From: Helicobacteraceae bacterium
GTDB taxonomy: Bacteria > Campylobacterota > Campylobacteria > Campylobacterales > SZUA-545
DNA: 23,290 nucleotides
Reading direction: 5' to 3'
Assembly (NCBI GenBank): GCA_031276985.1
Contig: JAISMA010000024.1
Location: 1-23,290, forward strand
Shown: positions 17,134 through 23,290 of the stretch, one piece after another
Position numbering within the stretch: the stretch's first letter is position 1
Layout of the letters: each line of letters opens with the position of its first letter
Program-made: the position numbers and the translations under genes
The notes under the pieces: generated by a model
Databases searched by the model: none
What the model was told of the DNA's origin: nothing
The model's input: the letters and a program-made list of their open reading frames with translations, nothing else

Positions 17134-18360
17134 TTAAGCGCTTTTCTTTTCTCGCGCTAATTTGATATAAAGCGGCTTTTCATGACTCTGTACGCAACCC
17201 GCATTGACGACCACCTCGTAACCTTCCAGCTCCGGTAATTCGTACATGCTCTCGCAGGTAACTTTTTCAAGGATCGATCTTAGTCCGCGCGCGCCCGTTT
17301 TGCGTTTGATCGCCTGTTTTGCGATGGCGCGAACCGCGTCCTCTTCAAAAGTCAGCTTCACTCCGTCGATTGCGAAAAGTTTCATATACTGCTTCAAAAG
17401 CGCGTTTTTCGGCTCCGTCATAATACGCATCAGATCGTCTTCTCCAAGCTCTTTAAGCGCCGTAACGACATGCAAGCGCCCTATGAGCTCCGGAATCAAA
17501 CCGTAATGAACCAGATCGTCGGGTTCGGTTTCGTCGATAAGCGCCCGCGCGTCTTTTGTCTCCGCGTTTTTCGCGCGCGTAAATCCTAGCGAGTTTTTGC
17601 CTAGCCTGCGCGATATGATCTCTTCTAACCCGTCAAACGCGCCGCCGCACACAAACAGTATATTGGTGGTGTCCATTTGAACGTAATCTTGTTGCGGATG
17701 TTTGCGCCCGCCGCGCGAGGTTACGTTTACCTGCGCGCCCTCGATAATTTTTAACAGCGCCTGCTGAACGCCTTCGCCGCTAACGTCGCGGGTAATCGAT
17801 CTGTTTTCGCCTAGCCGCGCGATCTTGTCGATTTCGTCGATAAACACAATGCCGCGCTCGGCTTTTTTCAGATCGCCGCCCGCGTTTTGCAACAGTTTTG
17901 TGAGAATGTTTTCCACGTCTTCGCCCACGTAGCCCGCTTCGGTTAAACTCGTCGCGTCGGCTATGGCGATCGGCACGCGCAGATAACGCGCCAATGTTTG
18001 CGCCATAAGCGTTTTTCCGCTGCCCGTCGGACCAATTAACAACACGTTTGATTTGGAGATTTCGCTCTCGTCTTCGATCTCGTGTTGGCGGAATATGCGC
18101 TTATAGTGGTTATACACCGCGATCGCGAAGGTTTTTTTCGCTTCCTCCTGCCCGATTACATAGCCGTCTAATATCTCTTTAAGCGTCTTTGGGCTGAACT
18201 CGGCTATATCCATTGCCTTGAGTTTTGCTAACTCGTTGTCGCTCATAATGCGATACGCGCTCGTAACGCAGGTTTTGCATATTTTCGCGGAGCTTCCCGT
18301 TAAGATTGGATTCTCGTCGGTTTCGCTCGCGCCGCAGAAATCGCATATTCTTGTACTCAT
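17134..18360 (-). CDS. clpX: ATP-dependent Clp protease ATP-binding subunit ClpX
   Basis: This AAA+ unfoldase delivers tagged proteins to ClpP. The start is ATG 18360, giving 408 residues. A longer upstream reading frame adds 24 basic residues that overlap lpxA and lack family support. The N-terminal zinc-binding domain (ICDFCG...ICKTC, the four Cys ligands) comes first. Walker A GPTGSGKT, Walker B GIVFIDEIDK, the ClpP-binding loop with an LGF tripeptide (KNSLGFTRA) and sensor 2 GARGLRSILE follow. The stop/start with lpxA is TAATG, a one-base overlap, so translational coupling is expected. Confidence 0.98.
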   Translation of the reverse strand: MSTRICDFCGASETDENPILTGSSAKICKTCVTSAYRIMSDNELAKLKAMDIAEFSPKTLKEILDGYVIGQEEAKKTFAIAVYNHYKRIFRQHEIEDESEISKSNVLLIGPTGSGKTLMAQTLARYLRVPIAIADATSLTEAGYVGEDVENILTKLLQNAGGDLKKAERGIVFIDEIDKIARLGENRSITRDVSGEGVQQALLKIIEGAQVNVTSRGGRKHPQQDYVQMDTTNILFVCGGAFDGLEEIISRRLGKNSLGFTRAKNAETKDARALIDETEPDDLVHYGLIPELIGRLHVVTALKELGEDDLMRIMTEPKNALLKQYMKLFAIDGVKLTFEEDAVRAIAKQAIKRKTGARGLRSILEKVTCESMYELPELEGYEVVVNAGCVQSHEKPLYIKLAREKKSA

Positions 18361-19163
18361 TATATTTCCTCTTTTTCTTTTTGCGCGACGGATCGCGGAA
18401 CTCCGCGCTTGCTTGAAACGATAAACTCGCAAAACAGTTTCGCTTCCGCGCTTAACGCGGCGTTTTGAAGCGCCTTCTCAGCCGCCGTTTTGGGCGATTG
18501 GCGCGATCTGAACGCCTCTTTATATATCGGCTTTAGCGCGTCGATCGCCTCGCGCGAAAAACGTCTGCGAAGCCCCGTGAGATTAAGCCCTATAATTTTA
18601 GCGCGGTTGCCCTCCGCCAAAACGTACGGCGGAATATCCTGACTTACCGCGCTTGCTCCCGCGATCATAGCGTATGCGCCGATTCGCGTGAATTGATGTA
18701 TCGCGCTCATACCGCCGATTACCGCGAATTCGCCAATCTCCACATGCCCCGCAAGCGCGACGAAATTGGCGATAATGCAGCCGTTTGCGATCTGGTTATC
18801 GTGCGCGACATGAACGTGTCCCATCAAAAGGCAGTCGCTTCCGATTCGCGTTACGCCGCCGCCGCCCGCCGTGCCAATGTTGATCTGGCAAAACTCCCTG
18901 ATTACGACGCGATCGCCAATGACAAGACTTGTAGGCTCGCCGTTGTATTTGAGATCTTGCGGCGGCGTTCCTATTGAAACGAGAGGAGAGATTTTGCAGT
19001 TTGAGCCGATCGTGGTTCGTCCCTCCACGTGCGCCGCGCGTCCGATCGTAGTTCCTTCGCCGATCGTCGCCTCTTTGCCGATAAAGGCATGCGCTCCGAT
19101 AACGACTCCGCTTGCGATCGTCGCGCCTTCTTCTACGATGGCGGTTGAATGAATATTTGACAT
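18360..19163 (-). CDS. lpxA: UDP-N-acetylglucosamine acyltransferase LpxA
   Basis: This is the first enzyme of lipid A synthesis, a cytoplasmic trimer that acylates UDP-GlcNAc from acyl-ACP. The 267-residue product is a left-handed beta helix built from many hexapeptide repeats (VVIGAHAFIGKEATIGEG and onward), with GTPPQDLKYNGEPT and the catalytic His in HVAHDNQ (H121, equivalent to H125 of E. coli). A helical C-terminal domain follows (LRRRFSREAIDALKPIY). It starts immediately after the fabZ stop (TAA then ATG). It is intact and of normal length. Confidence 0.98.
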   Translation of the reverse strand: MSNIHSTAIVEEGATIASGVVIGAHAFIGKEATIGEGTTIGRAAHVEGRTTIGSNCKISPLVSIGTPPQDLKYNGEPTSLVIGDRVVIREFCQINIGTAGGGGVTRIGSDCLLMGHVHVAHDNQIANGCIIANFVALAGHVEIGEFAVIGGMSAIHQFTRIGAYAMIAGASAVSQDIPPYVLAEGNRAKIIGLNLTGLRRRFSREAIDALKPIYKEAFRSRQSPKTAAEKALQNAALSAEAKLFCEFIVSSKRGVPRSVAQKEKEEI

Positions 19164-19619
19164 TTATTGTTTTTCTTTATCTACTACCATAGCTTTCAAC
19201 TCGGCTTCGCATGCAAGCTCGCCGTCGACAAACGCTTTTGCGTCCAACACCCACACCGCGCCTCTGTTTTTGATAACGCCAACCTTGTACACAAGCCTAT
19301 CGCCGGGGCGAATCGGCTTTCTAAATTTGGCGGAATCAATGCTCATAAAATAGACGACTTTGTTTTTCGCCGCTTCCTCGCTCATATCGCCCGTGTAAAA
19401 GGCTAACACCGCGCCCGCTTGCGCCATGCCTTCGACGATCATAACGCCGGGATATATCGGATGACCGGGAAAATGCCCTTGAAAAACAGGCTCGCTAATC
19501 GAGATATTTTTGTAGGCTTCCACGTATTCGCCGCTCTTGACCTCCGTAACGCGATCGACAAGCAAAAACGGCGCTCTGTGCGGCAGAATTTTCTGAATTT
19601 GTGTTACATCCAACGTCAT
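19164..19619 (-). CDS. fabZ: 3-hydroxyacyl-ACP dehydratase FabZ
   Basis: This hotdog-fold enzyme dehydrates 3-hydroxyacyl-ACP in fatty-acid elongation, competing with LpxA for the same substrate pool. The 151-residue product carries ILPHRAPFLLVDRV at the N-terminus and the active site FQGHFPGHPIYPGVMIVEGM, with H49 and E63 matching E. coli H54 and E68. AGGGG lies eight bases ahead of ATG 19619. It heads the five-gene minus-strand operon (fabZ-lpxA-clpX-mreB-mreC). Confidence 0.98.
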   Translation of the reverse strand: MTLDVTQIQKILPHRAPFLLVDRVTEVKSGEYVEAYKNISISEPVFQGHFPGHPIYPGVMIVEGMAQAGAVLAFYTGDMSEEAAKNKVVYFMSIDSAKFRKPIRPGDRLVYKVGVIKNRGAVWVLDAKAFVDGELACEAELKAMVVDKEKQ

Positions 19620-19650
19620 AACGTCCCCTAGCGGTGAATTGGTCGCGGGT

Positions 19651-19656
19651 ATTGTA
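19651..19656 (-). promoter_or_regulatory. Candidate -10 element of the fabZ-lpxA-clpX-mreBC operon
   Basis: TACAAT reads on the minus strand 31 bases before the fabZ ATG, and is divergent from the promoter at 19690. The 109-base gap thus carries back-to-back promoters. Confidence 0.45.
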
Positions 19657-19689
19657 CTTAAGCGGCGCTAAAACTCATCGCGTTTTGTC

Positions 19690-19695
19690 TATAAT
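19690..19695 (+). promoter_or_regulatory. Candidate -10 element of the metallo-hydrolase gene
   Basis: A perfect TATAAT sits 33 bases ahead of the ATG, followed by a strong AAGGAG at 19715-19720. Confidence 0.5.
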
Positions 19696-19728
19696 CGCCG
19701 AAATTTTTTGGATTAAGGAGATTTTCTA

Positions 19729-20631
19729 ATGAAACGACTAATCTGCGCGCTCTTGGCGTTTAGTTTCGCGTTTGCGGAGGACGCGAAAGAGGACGATAAA
19801 GCCGTTAGAATGCTTGCGGCGCTCAAATACGCTTACGCGGATGGCGGCGCGTTTTTCTACGAGCTTGGCGATTTGGAGTTTGTCGCGATCAAAGACGCCG
19901 ACACCAACAACGGCAAGGAGATTTTGGAAAATCCCGACGCGCCGATAGTCAAAAAAACGCTTCCCGATAATCAAAATCCTTCGACAATTAACGTTTTTCT
20001 CGTTCGCGCCAAAACCGCGCAAACAAAAATGCCGACCGTTTTAGTCGATACGGGACTTGGCAAGGAGATTTTTGACAACCTTGACGCAATTGGCGTCGCG
20101 CCCGAAGCGATCGATATTGTCGCGATCACGCACATGCACGGGGATCATATCGGCGGCTTGACCAAAAACGGCAAGCCCGTTTTCGCTTCCGCGCGGGTTT
20201 TGTTGCCAAAGCGCGATCTGGAGTATTGGCTAGGTAGCGGCGAGGAGAACAAAAAGGCGGCGCAAGCGTTGCAAAAAGCCTACGGCGCGAGGCTTTCAAC
20301 GTTTGAATGGGGAGATAAAATCGCGCCGAATATATTAGCGATCAAAGCCGAAGGACATACGCCCGGGCATACCGCTTACGAGATAGAATCTAACGGCGAA
20401 AAGTTATTGATCGTAAGCGATTTGATTCATTCGCTTAAAACGCAAATGGCTGATCCCGCGCAAAGCGTTATCTACGACGTCGATCCCGTTTTGGCGGCTT
20501 CAACGCGCCTTAAACTGCTTAACTACGCGGCAAACGCCGACATTACGATCGCGGGCATGCACATTCGTTTTCCCGGAATTGGCAAGGTAGTAAAAGACAA
20601 AAACGCCTTCAGATTTAAGCCAATTAACTAA
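19729..20631 (+). CDS. Exported metallo-beta-lactamase-fold hydrolase
   Basis: This is a 300-residue periplasmic or secreted metallo-hydrolase. It has a signal peptide (MKRLICALLAFSFAFA, cut before EDAK). The metal site is complete: H135, H137, D139 and H140 in THMHGDHIGG, H210 in GHTPGHT, D231 in VSDLIHS and H278 in AGMHIRFPG. The surrounding wording (GGLTKNGKPVF, then LPKRDLEYWL) resembles the branch containing methyl parathion hydrolase and some lactonases rather than glyoxalase II or true beta-lactamases. The substrate cannot be read from the sequence. It has its own promoter and a strong Shine-Dalgarno, and starts a plus-strand run with an unknown exported protein. Confidence 0.9.
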   Translation: MKRLICALLAFSFAFAEDAKEDDKAVRMLAALKYAYADGGAFFYELGDLEFVAIKDADTNNGKEILENPDAPIVKKTLPDNQNPSTINVFLVRAKTAQTKMPTVLVDTGLGKEIFDNLDAIGVAPEAIDIVAITHMHGDHIGGLTKNGKPVFASARVLLPKRDLEYWLGSGEENKKAAQALQKAYGARLSTFEWGDKIAPNILAIKAEGHTPGHTAYEIESNGEKLLIVSDLIHSLKTQMADPAQSVIYDVDPVLAASTRLKLLNYAANADITIAGMHIRFPGIGKVVKDKNAFRFKPIN

Positions 20632-20658
20632 AATGACGCGCTGGTATAATGACGCGCT
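20632..20658. repeat. Short direct repeat around a promoter
   Basis: AATGACGCGCT occurs at 20632-20642 and 20648-20658, a 16-base period, with the second copy overlapping the TATAAT. It might be a regulator site or a chance duplication. Confidence 0.4.
20645..20650 (+). promoter_or_regulatory. Candidate -10 element of the small exported protein gene
   Basis: A perfect TATAAT lies 35 bases before ATG 20686, just after the metallo-hydrolase stop. A strong AAGGAGG follows at 20673-20679. Confidence 0.5.
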
Positions 20659-20685
20659 TCAAAATCGCAATCAAGGAGGGGGGAG

Positions 20686-21162
20686 ATGAAAAAGGTTTTA
20701 TTAGCGGCGGCAATCTGCTTAACGCTTTGCGTAAACGCGGACGCTAGGGGAATTCCCGTCAAATTCGGCGAGGAAGAGAAAATCGAGCATATCGCGGACG
20801 TAGAGCTTAAATCGCCTCGCAATAAACCTATGGCGCTGGCGCAAAAGGTTACGACAAAATGGTTTATATTGCCGTATCGGACTACCGCCGAGCTTGCGCT
20901 TACCGATAGAGGCGAGACGGGCAGGTATTACAATATGCCCGAAGGCGACGATCTCGCCGGATTTCAATCGGAAGGGCTGCTGCCAAATCCTCTGCCAAGC
21001 GCGAGTTTGGGTTTGCTTGGGATACTTTGGGGACATTCGCTTTGGATCGCGATTTTCATAATTATCGCCTCGTTTGTCGTTCCGTTGCTACGCAAGCAAA
21101 CAGCGCGTCCACAAGCGGCGCAAACGCCGCCGACGGAAAACGATCCAGACGCGAAAGTTTAA
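20686..21162 (+). CDS. Small exported, membrane-anchored protein of unknown function
   Basis: I do not recognise this 158-residue protein. A clear signal peptide (cut near ADA/RG at residue 20) is followed by about 85 periplasmic residues with no cysteines. A single hydrophobic helix (about 107-135) and a short basic then Pro/Gln/Thr-rich tail come last. The expected topology is periplasmic domain, one membrane helix, cytoplasmic tail. A strong Shine-Dalgarno and a separate -10 support expression. The segment PNPLPSASLGLLGILWGHS before the helix is a possible signature for a search. The neighbours give no firm clue. Confidence 0.75.
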   Translation: MKKVLLAAAICLTLCVNADARGIPVKFGEEEKIEHIADVELKSPRNKPMALAQKVTTKWFILPYRTTAELALTDRGETGRYYNMPEGDDLAGFQSEGLLPNPLPSASLGLLGILWGHSLWIAIFIIIASFVVPLLRKQTARPQAAQTPPTENDPDAKV

Positions 21163-21193
21163 TCCAAAAAGGCGCTCGATAGCGCGCGCTTGC

Positions 21194-21199
21194 TACAAT
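21194..21199 (+). promoter_or_regulatory. Candidate -10 element very close to the PDZ gene start
   Basis: TACAAT ends only seven bases before ATG 21207 and no Shine-Dalgarno is visible. If used, the mRNA would begin at or next to the start codon, that is, leaderless. Confidence 0.35.
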
Positions 21200-21206
21200 T
21201 TGCGTT

Positions 21207-22223
21207 ATGTCTTTGCAACGTTTGGTTTTTGCTTTTTGCGCTTCGTGCGCGATTGTATGCGCGGCGCTAACGGAAGAGTTCGCGCCGTGCGCCGAGAAAA
21301 ATCGCCTTGCGTACGCGCGCGAGGGCAATCTCGTCGCCGTCGCGATCGACAAAGAGCGCGCGCTTGTGCCGCTTGGTTTGCTTAGTCCCGATAAACTGCC
21401 AAAAGCGTGGCGTCTGGAGCGATACGATCCGTTAAGCGGCATGGCGATCGTTCGCTTCGCGCATAATCTAACGCCGATTGTTTTTAGAAAAGCCGATCGC
21501 ATAATCGAGCATAAAACTCTCCTGCTTATAAGCGAAACGGAAGCGATCTCGATCCCCGTTTCATCCGTAATCCGTCAATTCGGCGCGATTCCTTCGCGCA
21601 TCAAGCCGCGTTCGTCTAGCGCTTCGCTGCTTACCGCGCCGTGTTACGCGGTCGTCGGCGTGTCGACGCTTGGCGCGATTATCGAAAGCGATTTTATAGA
21701 GCGTTTTATCGCGGCTAAAGAGCCGTTTGGCTGGGGCGATCTAGGTTTCAGGCTGGAAGGATTTAACGTATCCGCCGTCGATACGTTTGTTCCAAACAAT
21801 CCTTTCAAAAAAGGCGATCGTATAAAGGCGCTTGGCGGCGTCGCCTACGAAACGCCCGAAAAACTCGCGCGCGCGATCTTGTTTTTAACGCCAAACGACG
21901 AGACGAATATCGCAATCGATCGGGACGGCGCGGAGACGACGCTTCGCGTTAAAGTTTCGGCGCGGCTTGGCGGATTTTTGATTGCAGATACTTTTTTGGA
22001 GCGTTTCGGCTGGGTTTTTAGCCATGATCTCGTCGTTCGCGCCGCTAATGACAACAAGTTGCCCGTTCGCGCAGGCGATCGCCTGATCGCCATTAACGGC
22101 GCAATCGTAAAGACTCCCGCGCAGGCGCGCGCGGTTTTGTCGGGCTACAAAGGCGCGATTCGTCTGCTTATGCAGCGCGACGATTTTCAGTTTTTTATTG
22201 CGGTCGAAACGGAGGCAAAATGA
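21207..22223 (+). CDS. Exported PDZ-domain protein upstream of ispA
   Basis: This is a 338-residue periplasmic protein with a signal peptide (MSLQRLVFAFCASCAIVCA). An N-terminal beta-rich part of about 140 residues is followed by two PDZ-like modules. The first is near 170-250 (GDLGFRLEG, NPFKKGDRIKALGGVAYETPEKLARAI) and the second near 253-330 (GGFLIADTFLERFGW, LPVRAGDRLIAINGAIVKTPAQARAVL). No protease catalytic triad is evident, so it probably binds peptides or acts as a scaffold. Its stop overlaps the ispA start by ATGA. An exported protein of this type sits directly upstream of ispA in Campylobacter, so the pairing is conserved, but its function is unknown. The start lacks a ribosome binding site. 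Confidence 0.85.
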   Translation: MSLQRLVFAFCASCAIVCAALTEEFAPCAEKNRLAYAREGNLVAVAIDKERALVPLGLLSPDKLPKAWRLERYDPLSGMAIVRFAHNLTPIVFRKADRIIEHKTLLLISETEAISIPVSSVIRQFGAIPSRIKPRSSSASLLTAPCYAVVGVSTLGAIIESDFIERFIAAKEPFGWGDLGFRLEGFNVSAVDTFVPNNPFKKGDRIKALGGVAYETPEKLARAILFLTPNDETNIAIDRDGAETTLRVKVSARLGGFLIADTFLERFGWVFSHDLVVRAANDNKLPVRAGDRLIAINGAIVKTPAQARAVLSGYKGAIRLLMQRDDFQFFIAVETEAK

Positions 22224-23077
22224 GCGAGTTATTAAAGGCGTTTGAAACCTACCTCAAGGCAAATCTGCCTAAAGCGCCTAGTTTTCACCCGCACTACGAA
22301 AAAGCTCTCGGCGAAATGTTGCTGGCGGGCGGCAAACGTTTTCGCGCCGCGCTGGTTTTGGCGGCGGCGACGGGATTTGACGAAAACGGCGCGTCCAAAG
22401 CGATGAGCGTCGCGCTTGCCGTCGAGACGTTTCATACCTATTCGCTAATTCACGACGATCTGCCCGCGATGGACGACGCCGATTTCAGGCGATCCGCGCC
22501 GACTTTGCATAAAAGCTACGACGAGGTTACGGCGATTTTGGTTGGCGACGCGCTGAATACGCACAGCTTTTCGCTTTTGGCGAACGCGCCGCTTTCAAGC
22601 GAAATCAAAATTAAACTCGTCGCGATCTTAGCCGAAAACGGCGGCGCGCGCGGAATGGTTTTGGGACAGGCTCTCGACTGCCATTTTGAAAACAAAAAGC
22701 TAAATACGCAAGAGGTTGAGTTTATCCACCGCGCCAAAACGGGCAGGTTGATCGCCGCTAGTTTGCAAATGGGCGCGTACGCGGGCGGCGCGAACGACGC
22801 GCAGGCGCGCGATCTTTACGACTTTGGCATGGATTTGGGGCTTTATTTTCAGATCCGCGACGACATTATCGACGCGACGCAAGAATCTGCGGCGGCGGGC
22901 AAACCCACCCGAAGCGACGCGCATAAAAACAGCTTTGTAACGTTGCTTGGAATCGACGAGGCGCAAAATCGCGCCAAAGCGGAGGCGAAAAAACTGCGCG
23001 AAGCGATCGCCGCAACGCAGCCGACGAGTTTATCGATCGCTCTCGATAAGGCGCTTGGCGGCTATCTTTTGCCTTAG
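22220..23077 (+). CDS. ispA: Short-chain polyprenyl diphosphate synthase (geranyl/farnesyl diphosphate synthase)
   Basis: This cytoplasmic enzyme joins isopentenyl diphosphate to allylic diphosphates, giving farnesyl diphosphate for undecaprenyl phosphate, quinones and related products. The 285-residue product has LLAGGKRFRAALV, the first aspartate-rich motif DDLPAMDDADFRR at 79-91, the HAKTGRLI-type motif (RAKTGRLIAAS), LGLYFQIRDDIID (second Asp-rich motif, with DD then D) and the KNSFVTLLG region. It is intact, of normal length, and translationally coupled to the PDZ gene. Its 3' end overlaps the convergent transporter gene by 48 bases. Chain-length specificity (C15 or C20) is inferred. Confidence 0.95.
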   Translation: MSELLKAFETYLKANLPKAPSFHPHYEKALGEMLLAGGKRFRAALVLAAATGFDENGASKAMSVALAVETFHTYSLIHDDLPAMDDADFRRSAPTLHKSYDEVTAILVGDALNTHSFSLLANAPLSSEIKIKLVAILAENGGARGMVLGQALDCHFENKKLNTQEVEFIHRAKTGRLIAASLQMGAYAGGANDAQARDLYDFGMDLGLYFQIRDDIIDATQESAAAGKPTRSDAHKNSFVTLLGIDEAQNRAKAEAKKLREAIAATQPTSLSIALDKALGGYLLP

Positions 23078-23290
23078 CGTTTGCGTAAACACGACCGCGC
23101 CCGCGATCAGCAAAAAACAGCCAAACAGACTAAAAACGCTGTGAAGTTGCATAACGCCAAGAAACGGATGCACGAAAAACGGCGAGCAAAACTGCCCCAA
23201 AAAGAAACTGCCCGTCAAAATCCCCGAAAGTTTGGCGCGTTTTTGCGGCGCGACAAGGCTCAAAAACCACGCGCCGATATTCGCCATTGC
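23030..23290 (-). CDS. C-terminal part of a major facilitator superfamily transporter (cut by window edge)
   Basis: The last 86 codons of a longer membrane transporter read in from the right edge. The pattern is that of the final helices of an MFS protein: VAPQKRAKLSGILTGSFFLGQF (loop and helix), then HSVFSLFGCFLLIAGAVVFT (last helix) and a basic tail QKIAAKRLIESDR. The ATG at 23287 is internal, as the frame stays open to the window edge. Its stop lies within ispA, a 48-base tail-to-tail overlap. The substrate is unknown; an efflux-type MFS is a guess. Confidence 0.75.
   Translation of the reverse strand, partial: AMANIGAWFLSLVAPQKRAKLSGILTGSFFLGQFCSPFFVHPFLGVMQLHSVFSLFGCFLLIAGAVVFTQTLRQKIAAKRLIESDR

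Noticed and set aside
18361..18432. A 24-residue N-terminal extension of ClpX
   Set aside because: It overlaps the lpxA coding end in another frame; ATG 18360 begins right before the zinc-binding domain and forms a TAATG junction.
20678..20683. A run of six G at the ribosome binding site of the small exported protein as a phase switch
   Set aside because: It is too short to be a convincing slippage site and is part of a normal Shine-Dalgarno; the six G before the PAS gene were rejected for the same reason.
1..23290. CRISPR arrays, tRNA or rRNA genes, transposases
   Set aside because: I looked through the intergenic regions and saw no regularly spaced repeats, cloverleaf-like sequences or transposase motifs.

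Overview
The window reads as Campylobacterota (Epsilonproteobacteria) chromosome. The strongest signs are the tightly packed block fabZ-lpxA-clpX-mreB-mreC, a PDZ-protein gene overlapping ispA (the arrangement around Campylobacter ispA), a Campylobacter-type UvrD/Rep helicase and a CetB/CetA-like split energy-taxis pair. By eye the base composition is near 50% GC, with heavy use of GCG, CGC and ATC codons. That is far above C. jejuni or H. pylori, so this looks like a divergent, probably host-associated or uncultured lineage. That placement is inference.

Layout: (1) 1-845, minus: prs (ribose-phosphate pyrophosphokinase), cut by the window edge. (2) 953-2448, plus: an Aer/CetB-type PAS gene overlapping by 4 bases an MCP signal transducer that ends early. 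An AT-rich islet with ORF scraps follows (2449-2953). (3) 2954-6919, minus: tkt then a uvrD-like helicase. (4) 6950-8770: a PepSY-TM protein gene flanked by degenerate palindromic repeat DNA. (5) 8771-11315, minus: a TonB-dependent receptor gene split by a 16-base G tract. (6) 11587-12912, plus: rho, followed by about 0.8 kb with no convincing intact gene. (7) 13730-15263, plus: a phosphoethanolamine-transferase-like gene split by a (TC)13 tract. (8) 15322-19619, minus: mreC, mreB, clpX, lpxA and fabZ, transcribed from fabZ. (9) 19729-23077, plus: an exported metallo-beta-lactamase-fold protein, a small exported protein of unknown function, a PDZ protein and ispA. (10) The end of an MFS transporter gene, minus, at the right edge.

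The most notable observation is two candidate contingency (phase-variable) loci within about 3 kb, on either side of rho. One is a poly-G tract just after the TonB-box-like segment of an outer-membrane receptor. The other is a TC dinucleotide tract in a loop between two membrane helices of a lipid A/LPS-type phosphoethanolamine transferase. In both, the two reading frames line up as one normal-length protein if the tract changes slightly (16 to 15 G; 13 to 14 TC units). Both are OFF in the sequence as given. Slippage at these tracts would switch a nutrient receptor and a surface-charge modification independently.

How the genes fit together: the receptor and PepSY-TM protein suggest uptake of a metal complex such as a siderophore or heme. 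fabZ/lpxA feed fatty-acid and lipid A synthesis, which the EptA-like enzyme would decorate, while mreBC control cell shape. tkt and prs supply and use pentose phosphates, and ispA makes prenyl diphosphates. The PAS/MCP pair would report redox state to chemotaxis, but the MCP appears truncated.
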